This document shows positions 26,539 through 36,500 of a DNA stretch of 64,000 bases, in pieces. Origin of the DNA: Neomegalonema perideroedes DSM 15528 (GTDB taxonomy: Bacteria; Pseudomonadota; Alphaproteobacteria; Rhodobacterales; Rhodobacteraceae); NCBI RefSeq assembly GCF_000374145.1, contig NZ_KB893662.1, positions 62,001 to 126,000 on the forward strand, read 5' to 3'. Position 1 is the first letter of the stretch, and every line of letters begins with the position of its first letter. A model generated the notes under the pieces. It did not search any database, was not told the DNA's origin, and worked only from the letters and a program-made list of their open reading frames with translations. The position numbers and the translations under genes are program-made.

Positions 26539-27666
26539 ATGTCGCAAGACTCCTTTCAAAATCCCGCCCGCGAAACCGCAGGCGGCCTTCTGCGGATCGA
26601 CCTCGGCGCCTTGGCGCGCAATTGGCGCGCGGTGAAGGCCCGAGCCTCCGAAGGCGCGCGCGTGGGGGCGGTGGTCAAGGCCGAGGCCTATGGGCTGGGC
26701 GCCGCGCCGGTCTCCGCCGCGCTTTACGGCGCCGGATGCCGGGATTTCTTCGTCGCCCATCTGATCGAGGCTCAGCGCCTGCGGCCTTCTCTGCCCGCCG
26801 AGGCCCGTCTGATTCTGCTGAACGGCTTCGCGCCGGGCGGCGCGGCGGCTTGTTTCGAGGCGGGGACGATTCCGGCGCTGAATTCTCTGGAGCAGGTCGC
26901 GGAATGGTCGGCGCAGGCGCGCGGGCGCGGCCGGGAGCTGGAGGCTTTTCTCCAGCTGGACACGGGCATGTCGCGGCTTGGGCTCTCTCCCGCCGAAGCG
27001 GAGATTCTCACGCGGGAGCCGGAGCGCCTGACGGGAATCCGCCTGCTCTACGTCATGAGCCATCTCGCTTGCGCGGATGAGCCGGAGAATCCGCAGAACG
27101 CCTTTCAACTCGCCGAGATGAAGCGTCTTGCGGCGTTGTTTCCGCATCTGCCGATCTCCTTCGCCAATTCCGGCGGGGTGCTGCTCGGGCCGGATTGGCA
27201 CGGCGCGCTTTTGCGTCCGGGTCTGGCGCTCTACGGCGGGCGCACGACGCGGGATCGTGAGATTCCCGTGGAGCCCGTCGTGCGGCTGGATCTGCGCGTG
27301 ATTCAGCTCCGCAGCGTGCGGGCGGGCGCGAAGGTGGGTTACGGCGGCGTCTTCACGGCGCCGGGCGAGACGCGGCTGGCGGTGCTCTCCGCCGGATACG
27401 CCGACGGCCTGCCGCGCAGTCTGGAAGGGCGCGGCGCGGTCTGGTTCGGCGGGACGCGCCTGCCTCTGGCGGGGCGCGTCTCCATGGACAGCATGATCGT
27501 CGACGTCACGGCTCTGCCGCCCGGAGCGCTGAAGCCGGGCGATCTCGTGGAGATGATCGGCCCCAATCAGAGTCTGGAGGCGGTCGCGGCGGCCGCCGGA
27601 ACCATTAACTATGAAATCCTCACCGGCCTTGGCGGCCGGCTCCATCGGGATTACGCTTCGGACTGA
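26539..27666 (+). CDS. alr: Alanine racemase
   Basis: The roughly 375-residue PLP enzyme has [11 protein letters not shown] with the PLP-binding Lys47, the barrel strand [14 protein letters not shown], and VGYGGVF with the second catalytic Tyr. [15 protein letters not shown] then leads into the C-terminal beta domain. It interconverts L- and D-alanine. Next to dadA and an Lrp regulator it is probably the catabolic racemase (DadX role). I prefer the ATG at 26539; a GTG two codons upstream (26533) is equally close to the GAGG at 26524-26527. An adjacent longer open frame in another phase is a shadow. Confidence 0.88.
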   Translation: MSQDSFQNPARETAGGLLRIDLGALARNWRAVKARASEGARVGAVVKAEAYGLGAAPVSAALYGAGCRDFFVAHLIEAQRLRPSLPAEARLILLNGFAPGGAAACFEAGTIPALNSLEQVAEWSAQARGRGRELEAFLQLDTGMSRLGLSPAEAEILTREPERLTGIRLLYVMSHLACADEPENPQNAFQLAEMKRLAALFPHLPISFANSGGVLLGPDWHGALLRPGLALYGGRTTRDREIPVEPVVRLDLRVIQLRSVRAGAKVGYGGVFTAPGETRLAVLSAGYADGLPRSLEGRGAVWFGGTRLPLAGRVSMDSMIVDVTALPPGALKPGDLVEMIGPNQSLEAVAAAAGTINYEILTGLGGRLHRDYASD

Positions 27667-27692
27667 AGCGGATTAGAGCGTCAGGTGAGCTT

Positions 27693-28946
27693 ATGAAGGT
27701 CGTGATTTTGGGCGCCGGAGTCATCGGCGTCGCGACGGCTTGGCATCTGGCCAAGGCCGGACATGAAGTGACGGTTCTGGAGCGTCAGGAGGGTCCGGCG
27801 CTGGAGACCAGCTTCGCCAACGCCGGCGAGATCTCTCCGGGCTATTCCTCGCCCTGGGCGGCGCCGGGCGTGCCGGTCAAGGCGATGAAATGGCTGTTCA
27901 TGAAACATGCGCCGCTGATCATCCGGCCTTCGGCGGTTCCCGGCGCGGCCTCATGGATGCTCGCCATGCTGCGCGAATGCACCGCGGGGCGCTACGCCGT
28001 GAATAAAGAGCGCATGGTGCGTCTGGCGGAATATAGCCGCGATCAGCTCGTGGCGTTGCGCGAAGAGACCGGCATCAGCTACGACCACCGCACGCAAGGC
28101 ACTTTGCAGGTCTTCCGCACGCAAAAGCAGTTCGACGGGATCGGCAAGGACGTCGAGGTGCTGAAGGCGGGCGGCGTGCCCTTCGAGATCCTCGACCGGG
28201 CGGGCTGCGTCGCCGCCGAGCCGGGCTTGGCCTTTTCTCAGGATCAGATCGTCGGCGGGCTGCGTCTGCCGCATGACGAGACCGGAGACTGCTTCCTCTT
28301 CACCAACGCCCTGAGCAAGCTCTGCGAGGCGAAAGGCGTGGTCTTCCGCTACGGCGTGAAGATCGAGGGGCTGAAGCAGGCGGGCGGGCGCGTCTCCGCC
28401 GTGACGACCGATCAGGGCGACGTCTCCGGCGAGGTCTTCGTGGCGGCTTTGGGCAGCTATACGCCCGCTCTGCTGAAGCCTTTGGGGCTCAAGGCGCCGA
28501 TCTATCCGCTGAAGGGCTATTCGATCACCATCCCCATCAAGGAGGAGGCGCGGGCGCCGGTCTCCACGGTGCTGGACGAAACCTATAAGGTGGCGGTGAC
28601 GCGCTTAGGCTCGCGGATCCGGGTGGGCGGCATGGCCGAGATCGCGGGCTTCAGCCATGATCTGCCGCCCGCGCGCCGCGCCACGCTGGAGCTGACGGTG
28701 GAGAGCCTCTTCGGCGGCGCCGGAGACCAGACCCAAGCCAAATTCTGGACGGGCCTGCGTCCCATGACTCCCGACAGCACGCCGATCCTCGGCCCGACGC
28801 GCCTGCCGAACCTCTATCTCAATTCGGGCCACGGGACTCTCGGCTGGACCATGGCCTGCGGATCGGGGCGGGCTCTGGCCGATCTGATCTCCGGCCGCAA
28901 GCCGGAGATCGAAACGGCGGATCTCGGCCTCTCGCGCTACGCCTGA
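27693..28946 (+). CDS. dadA: D-amino acid dehydrogenase small subunit-type FAD oxidoreductase
   Basis: The 417-residue flavoprotein begins with the FAD-binding [21 protein letters not shown] and continues with [20 protein letters not shown], typical of DadA. The C-terminal [20 protein letters not shown] contacts FAD. DadA oxidises D-alanine to pyruvate and ammonia at the membrane, passing electrons to quinone. AGGTGA stands before the ATG, 26 nt after alr, so the two form one operon that feeds alanine into central metabolism. Its last 10 nt overlap the end of the convergent unassigned gene at 28937. Confidence 0.92.
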   Translation: MKVVILGAGVIGVATAWHLAKAGHEVTVLERQEGPALETSFANAGEISPGYSSPWAAPGVPVKAMKWLFMKHAPLIIRPSAVPGAASWMLAMLRECTAGRYAVNKERMVRLAEYSRDQLVALREETGISYDHRTQGTLQVFRTQKQFDGIGKDVEVLKAGGVPFEILDRAGCVAAEPGLAFSQDQIVGGLRLPHDETGDCFLFTNALSKLCEAKGVVFRYGVKIEGLKQAGGRVSAVTTDQGDVSGEVFVAALGSYTPALLKPLGLKAPIYPLKGYSITIPIKEEARAPVSTVLDETYKVAVTRLGSRIRVGGMAEIAGFSHDLPPARRATLELTVESLFGGAGDQTQAKFWTGLRPMTPDSTPILGPTRLPNLYLNSGHGTLGWTMACGSGRALADLISGRKPEIETADLGLSRYA

Positions 28947-31537
28947 GGCGGGGTCCCGGCCGTGTTCATGCGGGCGAGCAGCTTGCCGACGTCCGTATTG
29001 AACTGGTCGAAATTCCCGATCCGCGACTGGTAATGCTCGCGCAGGCCGGGGACGTCGCGCACGAAGACCTGATCGAAGCTGGTCAGGCTATTGTCGCCGT
29101 CCAGCGCGCGCTGCACATAGGAATCGAAAGCCTGATTGCGCGCCGCCGGATCGCCCGGCAGCTTGGACACCGTATGGCCCCAAAGGATGAGGTCGGCCAT
29201 TTCATTGCGGTTGAAGCCGTAATTCTGGGCCAGAGCGTCATAAGCGTCGAGCTTCACGCCGGGATTCTTGAAGTCGAAGGTCTGCCGCACGTCCTGCATC
29301 AGATTCTGGCTCGGCGAGGCCAGATTCGGCTTGAAGGCCGATTGCGCCGCGAGGAAGGGGCATTTCCCCGGATCTCCGCCCGGCTTGGGGCCATGGGGCG
29401 CCGTCACCCCGTTGAGCGTCGGGGCGCCCAAGGGCGCGCCCTGTGGCGAGCCCGCTCCCGAGGCGCCTGAAACCCCAACAGGCGCGGGATTGGCGGCGGC
29501 CTGAGTCTGCTGATTGGCGGCCACGCTCCGCAAAGCCGAGCCGTTCAGCGCGCCGTCGTCCCTGAGGTCCATCTGACCCCATTTCTTGACGTATTCGACG
29601 TTGCGGCGGAAATCGTCGTTGCCGCTGCCCACCGGATTGAGCAAGGTGCGCATGGTCACGTCGCCGTCGACCTTGCCGTCGAGCACGTCATGGCCGAAGA
29701 GCCTCAAGCCGACATTGCCGAATTCGGTCGGCTTGCCGGAGGAATCCACGAGCGGCAGATTATCGGGCAGGGCGTTGTCGAACATCCCCGGCAGACGGCG
29801 GGGGTCGTTCAGCTCCAGATCGGCGTAAGGCCCCTGCCGCAGATAGGCGTAGGGCGCGTTGACGGGCAGAGCGTCGCGGATGCGCTTGACGCTCCCTTCC
29901 ATGCCGATCTCCTTCAGCATGTTCTTGGCGCTGAGGGATTCGTCCCATTCCTCGCCCACGGCGCGGATGTTGTTGGCGAGAACCTCGTTGTGCGGCGCCT
30001 CCTCCATCACGCGGTCGAAGACGGAGCGTCCGTCGGCGCCGGGCCGCCGCAGAGGCGCGAAGGCCTCGCGGAAGAAGTCCACGCCGTCGCGCTCCTTGGG
30101 GAATTGCTGGGCGCTGGCGATGGTCAGAGCCGTTCCGGCGCCGCTGGAGAGCGCGCCTTTCACCAGAGCCGCCGCCGTGCCGTCTCCGCCGGGGGCGGCG
30201 CGCACGCCCTCCAGAAAGCCGCCGACGGCCGAGCCGCCGTTTTGCGAAAAGATCTGATCGAAGGCCGTGGCCGCGAGCTTGCTGGTTCCCTCCTGACCGA
30301 AGATTCCGCCCAGCGCCGCCACGCCCGGCCCCGCCAGCAGCGAAATCGCCGAAGTCGCGCCCGTGGAGGCCAGACGGCCGAGCGGGCCGCCGTCTCCGGG
30401 CTCGTTGCGATAGGCGCGGGTGTGGGAGGTGGTCCCGGAATATTCCGGCCCGGTGGGGGCCGAGCTGTTGGCCGGAGACAAGCCCCCGCGCGTGACCGGC
30501 GCCGTGGAGGCGGCGTCTTTTCCGGCCTCGGCGCGTTTGGCGAGGCTGGGATCGCCCATGATGTCGGCGGCGTGCTCGGGGAAGGCGCGCGCATAGGCGT
30601 TGGCGCGGTCGGCGCCGGGGGCGTAGACCTTGTTCATATTATTGGCGTCGAGGCCGAAACGGTAATCCAGCGTGTCGGCGACCTTGGTCGCCACGCCGGA
30701 TCCGTCCTCCTGATCGAGGATGTCGTAGTAATATTCCGAATACCATTTGGCGGCGTCCTCGCGCGAGAGGGCGCTTTTGCCCACGCTGGCGAGGAATTCG
30801 CGGCCCGCCGGATGGGCGTCCCAAGTGTCGACCACGAGTTGCTTATAGAACTCCGGCCCGGTTCCGCCGTCGGTGCGGTTCTTGAGATTGCCGAGGAAGG
30901 CCGTGGAATAGAGATTCATCCCGGCGTTTTCAGACAGCAACCCGTCGAGGACGCCCTTCCAGCCCTGTCCGCCGAGCTTCATCTCCTCCAGAGCCGGATA
31001 GGCCAGCGCCGCGCCGCCCTTCTCGGAGGAGATCGCGTTGAGCCCCTGGCCCACCATATTGGAGACGTTCTTCTCGCCGATCAGCGCGCCGCCCAAGCCG
31101 ACTCCGACCCCGAGCCCCGTCATGCCGAGGCGCAGCGCGCCCCCGACGATGGGGCTGGAGAGCAAAGTGGCGGTCATGTCGGTGAGGGGCTTTTGCAACC
31201 CGAAGAAGTTCAGCGTGTTCCCGATCATGCCCGTGACGCCGCCGACGAGCCCCGTGGCCGCCCCCGCCAGAGCCGAAAGCCCGGTGGGTTTGGCGTCGCC
31301 GGGGGCGGCGATGGCGTCGAGGCGGCCGCCGAGAATCGAGGCGCGGGAATCCGCGGCCTGACTCTGGGGGAGAGGCCGGTGCGGCGCGGGAATCCCGGCG
31401 CGGGTTTTGGCCTCCGCCTCCTCGGATCTCGGCGCGGGAGGCGCGGAAGGGGTTTGATAACTGAAGCTGGGGGCGACGAAAGGTCCGCTGGGAACGCCGC
31501 CTTGATACGCCGAGCCGCCAGAGACGCCGGAGGCCAT
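28937..31537 (-). CDS. Large Gly/Ala-rich protein of unknown function (protein A)
   Basis: I do not recognise this 866-residue protein. It starts [18 protein letters not shown], followed by a Pro/Ala/Glu-rich segment to about residue 75. Then come Gly/Ala-rich hydrophobic stretches with glycine-zipper spacing ([37 protein letters not shown]). A more ordinary alternating region follows, then a second Ala/Gly patch ([20 protein letters not shown]). The C-terminal 110 residues look folded ([40 protein letters not shown]). There is no signal peptide or recognised catalytic motif. The ATG at 31537 has AGGGAG 8 nt upstream; a frame to 31612 is possible. It follows an equally unassigned gene (31700-33040) on the same strand. 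The composition suggests a secreted or membrane-inserting protein, but that is inference. Confidence 0.7.
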   Translation of the reverse strand: MASGVSGGSAYQGGVPSGPFVAPSFSYQTPSAPPAPRSEEAEAKTRAGIPAPHRPLPQSQAADSRASILGGRLDAIAAPGDAKPTGLSALAGAATGLVGGVTGMIGNTLNFFGLQKPLTDMTATLLSSPIVGGALRLGMTGLGVGVGLGGALIGEKNVSNMVGQGLNAISSEKGGAALAYPALEEMKLGGQGWKGVLDGLLSENAGMNLYSTAFLGNLKNRTDGGTGPEFYKQLVVDTWDAHPAGREFLASVGKSALSREDAAKWYSEYYYDILDQEDGSGVATKVADTLDYRFGLDANNMNKVYAPGADRANAYARAFPEHAADIMGDPSLAKRAEAGKDAASTAPVTRGGLSPANSSAPTGPEYSGTTSHTRAYRNEPGDGGPLGRLASTGATSAISLLAGPGVAALGGIFGQEGTSKLAATAFDQIFSQNGGSAVGGFLEGVRAAPGGDGTAAALVKGALSSGAGTALTIASAQQFPKERDGVDFFREAFAPLRRPGADGRSVFDRVMEEAPHNEVLANNIRAVGEEWDESLSAKNMLKEIGMEGSVKRIRDALPVNAPYAYLRQGPYADLELNDPRRLPGMFDNALPDNLPLVDSSGKPTEFGNVGLRLFGHDVLDGKVDGDVTMRTLLNPVGSGNDDFRRNVEYVKKWGQMDLRDDGALNGSALRSVAANQQTQAAANPAPVGVSGASGAGSPQGAPLGAPTLNGVTAPHGPKPGGDPGKCPFLAAQSAFKPNLASPSQNLMQDVRQTFDFKNPGVKLDAYDALAQNYGFNRNEMADLILWGHTVSKLPGDPAARNQAFDSYVQRALDGDNSLTSFDQVFVRDVPGLREHYQSRIGNFDQFNTDVGKLLARMNTAGTPPQA

Positions 31538-31633
31538 GATTTTGGCTCCCTGATTTGAATGGACGGAAAACGGAAAAGGCGACGCGCCCGTCGGCGCGCC
31601 GGGTTCTTGCATGAACCGCTCAGGAAGGGCGGC

Positions 31634-31675
31634 GGCTCCGGAGCGGCGATGCGAATTCCGCGCCGCTCCGGAGCC
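31634..31675 (-). other. 15-bp perfect stem-loop between proteins B and A
   Basis: GGCTCCGGAGCGGCG (31634-31648) pairs perfectly with 31661-31675 over a 12-nt loop, in the 162-nt gap after the protein B stop. No T-run follows on the minus strand. It could limit read-through from B to A or stabilise the B message. Confidence 0.55.
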
Positions 31676-31699
31676 GGGCCTCCTGAAGCCGGAGCCGGA

Positions 31700-33040
31700 T
31701 CAGGCCGCGCCGTATTCGCTCGACGAGGGGCGACCCCAAGTGTCGAGATAGCTCTGGCCGAAATGTCCGGTCCCCGCAGGCACGTCGGCGGTCTGGAACT
31801 GGTGGTGGTGGCTATGGTCGTTGCTGTTATGCGGCGAGCCGAAGATCATCCGCGGCAGATGCGAGCCGAAGGCGTGGCGGGTGTGGTCGCCGGGCAGGAA
31901 GACGTCGTAGACGTTCATCGCGTCGCCGAGGGCGCGTCCGTAGCGGGCGTCCATGGCCCCCTGATCCAGACCCAGCACCGGCGCCAGACGGCGGGCGATG
32001 CCGCTCACCGCGAGGTTGACCGGGGCTGAGAAGACGGTCCAGGTCGGGTCCATCGGATCCGCCGAGCCGCCGTTGAGCCAGTCATAGGCCGATTCGCCCG
32101 CCGCGCCGCGCGCGAGGCTGCGGGCCGCGTCGGCGGCGTAGCTGATGAACGGGATGTTCATGTCGGAGACGACCTTCAGGCCCCGGTTGATCCCGTTGGA
32201 CAGCGCGTCGATCCCCAGAGTCTGCTCGGGCGGGGTGAAGACCTGCTCGCCGCGCAGACCCGAAGCCACGCCTTGCCCGAAGGCGTCGCCGCGGGCGGCG
32301 TAGGCGTCGGCGCGAGGGCCGAAGTTATAAATGGCGTTGCGCTTGATCTGGTCGTTGTTCATCACGCGCTGGCCGAAGGCCACGTTGAGGATCGGCGAGA
32401 AGGTCGAGCCGACGAGCAGGTCGTTGTTGCCGAGAATCGGGACTTCGGCGATGCCCTTGCCGATCACGTCGCCCGCCGCGCCGATGGTGCCGCCGAGCAG
32501 AGAGCCGATGATGTTGCCCGAGGCCTGCTGTCCGCCGCGGCTGCCCTGATAGCTGCGGACGTTGCCGCCCGCGACGGCGGCGTCCACGGCCATGTCGCGG
32601 GTGGAGTTGGTGGTGCCGCCGAAGGCCCAGCCGATATAGGGCAGGCCGGACATGGCCTCACGGCTGGCGTAGGGATCCACATATTGCGCGCCCGCGCCGA
32701 CGCCGCCTTGCGCGCCCGAAGGGGCCTGCGCCCAGCGGGCCGCGGCCCAAGGCGAGAGATTGGCCGTCGAGGAGCCGCTGCTCCATGAGGTCGAGCCGCC
32801 GCCATGTCCGGCGTGTCCCGCCGATCCGCTCTGAGCGCCCGCATTGGCCCAGCGCGCGGCGCTCCACGGGCTGAGGCCGGCCGTCGAGGAGCCGCTGCTC
32901 CAGGAGGCGGAGCTTCCGCCATGCCCGGCGTGTCCGCCCGAAGCGGCTTGCGCTCCGGCGTTCGCCCAGCGCGCGGCGGCCCATGGGGTCGATCCCGCGC
33001 TTGTCGGTCGATAAGACGACCCGCTCACCATCGTATTCAT
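31700..33040 (-). CDS. Tandem-repeat, His-rich-tailed protein of unknown function (protein B)
   Basis: I do not recognise this 446-residue protein. Residues 18-95 are two 39-residue repeats, each with P-W-x-A-A-R-W-A-N-A-G-A-Q, a GHAGHGG histidine pair and SWSSGSST. A partial third repeat ends near residue 105. The middle has Gly-rich stretches (GNIIGSLLGGTIGAAGDVIG), and the C-terminus is rich in His (PHNSNDHSHHHQFQ) and ends SSSEYGAA. No signal peptide or known domain is seen. The start MNTMVSGSSYRP at 33040 follows GGGGAAG; frames reaching further upstream are compositionally foreign. The VSGxSxY near the N-terminus recurs in protein A, encoded downstream. The His clusters suggest metal binding, which is inferred. 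Confidence 0.7.
   Translation of the reverse strand: MNTMVSGSSYRPTSAGSTPWAAARWANAGAQAASGGHAGHGGSSASWSSGSSTAGLSPWSAARWANAGAQSGSAGHAGHGGGSTSWSSGSSTANLSPWAAARWAQAPSGAQGGVGAGAQYVDPYASREAMSGLPYIGWAFGGTTNSTRDMAVDAAVAGGNVRSYQGSRGGQQASGNIIGSLLGGTIGAAGDVIGKGIAEVPILGNNDLLVGSTFSPILNVAFGQRVMNNDQIKRNAIYNFGPRADAYAARGDAFGQGVASGLRGEQVFTPPEQTLGIDALSNGINRGLKVVSDMNIPFISYAADAARSLARGAAGESAYDWLNGGSADPMDPTWTVFSAPVNLAVSGIARRLAPVLGLDQGAMDARYGRALGDAMNVYDVFLPGDHTRHAFGSHLPRMIFGSPHNSNDHSHHHQFQTADVPAGTGHFGQSYLDTWGRPSSSEYGAA
32726..32989 (-). repeat. 117-bp coding tandem repeats in protein B
   Basis: Two full units (32873-32989 and 32756-32872) and a partial third (32726-32755) are highly similar at DNA level, with the same Trp, Arg and His codon positions. 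The period of 39 codons is seen from the PW-x-AARWA motif at residues 19, 58 and 97. This indicates recent duplication or active selection for repeat number. Confidence 0.8.
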
Positions 33041-33259
33041 GTTTCGTCTTCCCCTGAAGCCGCGCTCAGGGCGCAGCGGCGTGGCTTCGCTCTCCGAAAT
33101 CCCGGCGCCGAGGCGGAGCCTCTCCCGCCCTCCGAGCGGAGAGGGCGGACAGGACGCCGCCCGGCCCATGGGCCGCCGCGTCCCGCGCCTGGAGACCTTC
33201 GGGCGCGCGCAAAAGCCCACGCATGATTCTGGCGCATATTGTCCTTAGGTCCGGCGCCT

Positions 33260-33289
33260 ATGTTACATGAAAATTGACCCTAAAGACAA
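33260..33289 (-). promoter_or_regulatory. Candidate promoter for proteins B and A
   Basis: On the minus strand TTGTCT and TAACAT are 18 nt apart in AT-rich DNA, about 220 nt before the protein B start. This is the best promoter-like pair in the leader, by eye. Confidence 0.3.
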
Positions 33290-33340
33290 GATTTCGTTTC
33301 AAAATGGATCATACGGCTTATTCTGCGCGCGCAAATTCCA

Positions 33341-33398
33341 AAGGATGAAAAACGCCGGAACGCCAAAGAACCAAGGAGTCCCCGAGGGGTTCATCCTT
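33341..33398. other. 9-bp inverted repeat in the leader of protein B
   Basis: AAGGATGAA (33341-33349) and TTCATCCTT (33390-33398) are exact complements 40 nt apart, with a smaller GAACC/GGTTC pair inside. It could be an operator or an RNA fold, and it lies upstream of the candidate promoter. Confidence 0.35.
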
Positions 33399-33454
33399 AA
33401 AGAAATCTAGAAAAGTCAATGTAAAGAAAGCTCGCGCCTTCGGAGAGGCCGAAA

Positions 33455-33488
33455 AAGGAAGAGGCCGCCCTTCGGCGGGCGGCCTCTT
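33455..33488 (-). terminator. Terminator of the RND efflux operon
   Basis: A 12-bp perfect stem (AAGAGGCCGCCC, 33459-33470, with 33477-33488; 6-nt loop) is followed on the minus strand by CCTTTTT. It begins 38 nt after the RND stop, as expected of a factor-independent terminator. Confidence 0.8.
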
Positions 33489-33525
33489 GAAATTTTGTTT
33501 CAAATAGGGATATGGACGGGATCCG

Positions 33526-36500
33526 TTAAGCCGGAGCCCCCTCCGCCTCCGCAGGCGGTTTCGAGACGGGCTGCGGGGCGGGATCCGTCAGGGGATCCGT
33601 CAGGGGATCCGGGCGCGCCTTCTCCGCCGCGACCACCGCCGAGGGGGTCGGCTGACGCGGCGGCTCATGCGGCGCGCCGCCCGAGAGCCGCCGCACCAGC
33701 ACATAGAGGAAGGGCACGAAGAAGATCCCGAGCAGGGTGGCCGCGATCATGCCGCCGAGCACGCCGACGCCGATGGCTTTTTGCGCGCCCGATCCCGCGC
33801 CGGTGGCGACGGCCAGCGGCGTCACGCCCAGCGAGAAGGCGAGCGAGGTCATGACGATCGGCCTCAGACGCAGGCGCGCCGCCTCCAGCACGCTGGCGAT
33901 CACGCTCATGCCCCGGTCGTTGAGGTCTTTGGCGAACTCCACGATGAGGATGGCGTTTTTCGCCGCGAGGCCCATGGTGGTCAGCAGGCCCACCTTGAAA
34001 TAGACGTCGTTGGACTGGCCGAAGAAATTGGCCGCCGCCACCGCGCCCAGAATGCCCAGCGGCACCGCGAAGATCACCGAGAAGGGGATGGCCCAGCTCT
34101 CGTAAAGCGCCGCGAGGCAGAGGAAGACCACCAGCAGCGAAATCGCGTAGAGGATCACCTCCTGCGAGCCCGCGAGGCGCTCCTGATAGGAGAGGCCCGA
34201 CCATGAGGCCGCATAACCGCCCTCCATCTCCGAGACGAGGCGCTCCATGGCGATCATGGCGTCGCCCGAGCTGACGCCCTCCGCCGCCGCGCCCTGCATC
34301 GAGACCGCCGCCGTGCCGTTGAACCGCGCGAGCGAGGGCGGCCCTTGGGTCCAAGAGGTCGTGGCGATGGCCGAGAGCGGCGCCATCTCGCCCGAGGAGT
34401 TGCGGACATGCCAGCGCCCGATGTCCTCCGGCTGCATGCGGAAAGGCGCGTCGCCCTGCACATAGACGCGCTTGCTCTCGCCGTTGAGGAGGAAGTCGTT
34501 CACATAGCTGCCCGCGAAGGCCACGCTGAGCACCGAATTGGCGTTGGAGGGCGTGACGCCCATGGCGCCGGCCTTCTCCTGATCGATCTCGACGTGCAGC
34601 TGGTTGTCCGGGGCGCGGGTGGCGCCGCGGATGTTGGAGATGCTCGGATCCGCGTTGGAGATGGCCGTGAGCTGGTTGCTGGCGGCGTTCAGCGCCGCGC
34701 GGCCCTGTCCGCTGGCGTCCTCCAGATACATGTTGAAGCCCGAGGAGGAGCCCATGCCCTGAATCGCGGGAGGCGCCAGCACGAAGACCTCGGCGTCGCG
34801 GATCTGACGGAACCGCGCGCCCGCCCGCGCCGCCACCGCCGCCGCCGACAGCGAGGGATCGCTCCGCTCCGAGAAGTCGCGCAGCCGCACGAAGCCCATG
34901 GCCACGTTCTCGCCCGAGCCGCCGAAGCTGAAGCCGACGTTGAAGAAGCCGCTTTCGACCGCCGCCGCCTCCTCGTTCAGATAATAATCGAGGATGAGGT
35001 CGACCACGGCCTGCGTGCGGGCCGCGTTGGCGCCGGGCGGCAAGGAGATCTGGGTCATCAGAACGCCCTGATCCTCCGCCGGAACGAAGGAGCTCGGCAG
35101 TTTGGCGAAGAGGTGATAGGCGCCGTAGGAGAGGATGGAGAAGACCAGAATCATGCGCAGAGGCCGCACGACCAGCCGCCGCACCGTCCCGACGTAGCCG
35201 CGGGTCAGAGCGTTGAATCCGCGGTCGAACCACCCCATCCAGCGCTTGAGCCCCGTCCCGTGCGAGGGCCGCAGCAGCATCGCGCAGAGGGCGGGCGTCA
35301 GCACGATGGCCACCAGCACCGACAGCGCCATGGCCGTGACGATGGTCACCGAGAATTGCCGGTAGATCACGCCCACCGAGCCCGCGAAGAAGGCCATGGG
35401 CAAAAACACCGCCGACAGCACCAGACCCACGCCCACCAGGGCGCCGGTGATCTCGCCCATGGATTTCTCGGTGGCGGCGCGGGCGTCGAGCCCCTCGTCA
35501 TGCATGATGCGCTCGACGTTCTCGACCACCACGATGGCGTCGTCGACGAGCAGGCCGATGGCCAGCACCATGGCGAACATGGTCAGCATGTTGATCGAAT
35601 AGCCGAGCAGGCTCAGCACGCCGAAGGTGCCGAGCAGAACCACCGGCACCGCGATCATGGGGATCAGCGTCGCGCGGAGGTTCTGAAGGAAGATCAGCAG
35701 CACCACGAAGACCAGCACGATGGCTTCGAGCAGGGTGTGCATCACCTTTTCGATGGCCAGCTCGACGAAGGGGGTGGTCTCGAAGGAATAGACGATCTTC
35801 ACGCCGGTCGGCAGGGAATCCTGCATGCCGTCGAGCAGCGCGTGGATCGCCTCCGAGGTGGCGACGGCGTTGGCGCCGTTGGCCAGCTGCACGCCGAAGC
35901 CCGTGGCGGGCAGATTGTTGTAAGTGGAGTTGCGGCCGTAGCTCTCCAGACCGATCTCCACCCGCGCCACGTCGCCCAGACGCACGAGGGCGCCGTTGGG
36001 GGCGGTCTTGAGGATGATCCGCTGGAATTGCTCCACGGTGGTCATCTGGCTCTGGGCGGTGATGGCGGCGGTGATCTGCTGTCCGGCGGTGGTCGGCGAG
36101 GAGCCGATGGCGCCCGCCGAGACCTGCGCGTTCTGCGCGCTGACGGCGGCGGTCACGTCGGAGGGCATGAGCTGGAACTGCTCCAGCTTGGCGGGGTCCA
36201 GCCAGATGCGCATGGCGTAGCTGCCGCCGAAGACCTGAATCGAGCCGACGCCCTCGATGCGCTCGACGCGGTCGGTGATGCGGCTCGACATGATGTCGGC
36301 CAGCTCGTTGGAGCTGTAGCGCCCGTCCGTCGAGACGAGGTTGCCCACCATGAAGATGCCCGCCGTCGAGCGGTTCACCCGCACGCCGAGCCGCTGCACG
36401 CTGTCGGGCAGCCGGGAGAGGACGCGCGAAACGCTGTTCTGCACCTGAACCTGAGCCAGATCGCGGTCGACGGAGTTGTCGAAGGTCAGAGAGACCGAGG

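Larger units (their letters stand above)
33041..33454. other. AT-rich leader upstream of protein B
   Basis: I see no gene in this stretch of about 414 nt. From about 33230 to 33450 the base composition is visibly lower in G+C than anything else in the window. It carries a candidate promoter (33260-33289) and a 9-bp inverted repeat (33341-33398) and ends at the RND operon terminator. A 61-codon open frame across 33318-33503 runs through the terminator stem and is not believed. Confidence 0.5.

Noticed and set aside
26325-27080. A plus-strand open frame overlapping the start of alr
   Set aside because: It is Arg-rich and out of phase with a clear alanine racemase.
29690-31558. A 622-codon plus-strand open frame opposite protein A
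   Set aside because: Composition is Arg/Gly/Glu-rich without motifs. The minus frame has an ordinary ribosome-binding site and a folded-looking C-terminus, so it is preferred, though neither has known homologues.
33318-33503. A 61-codon minus-strand frame in the AT-rich leader
   Set aside because: It runs through the perfect terminator stem of the RND operon and has no ribosome-binding site.
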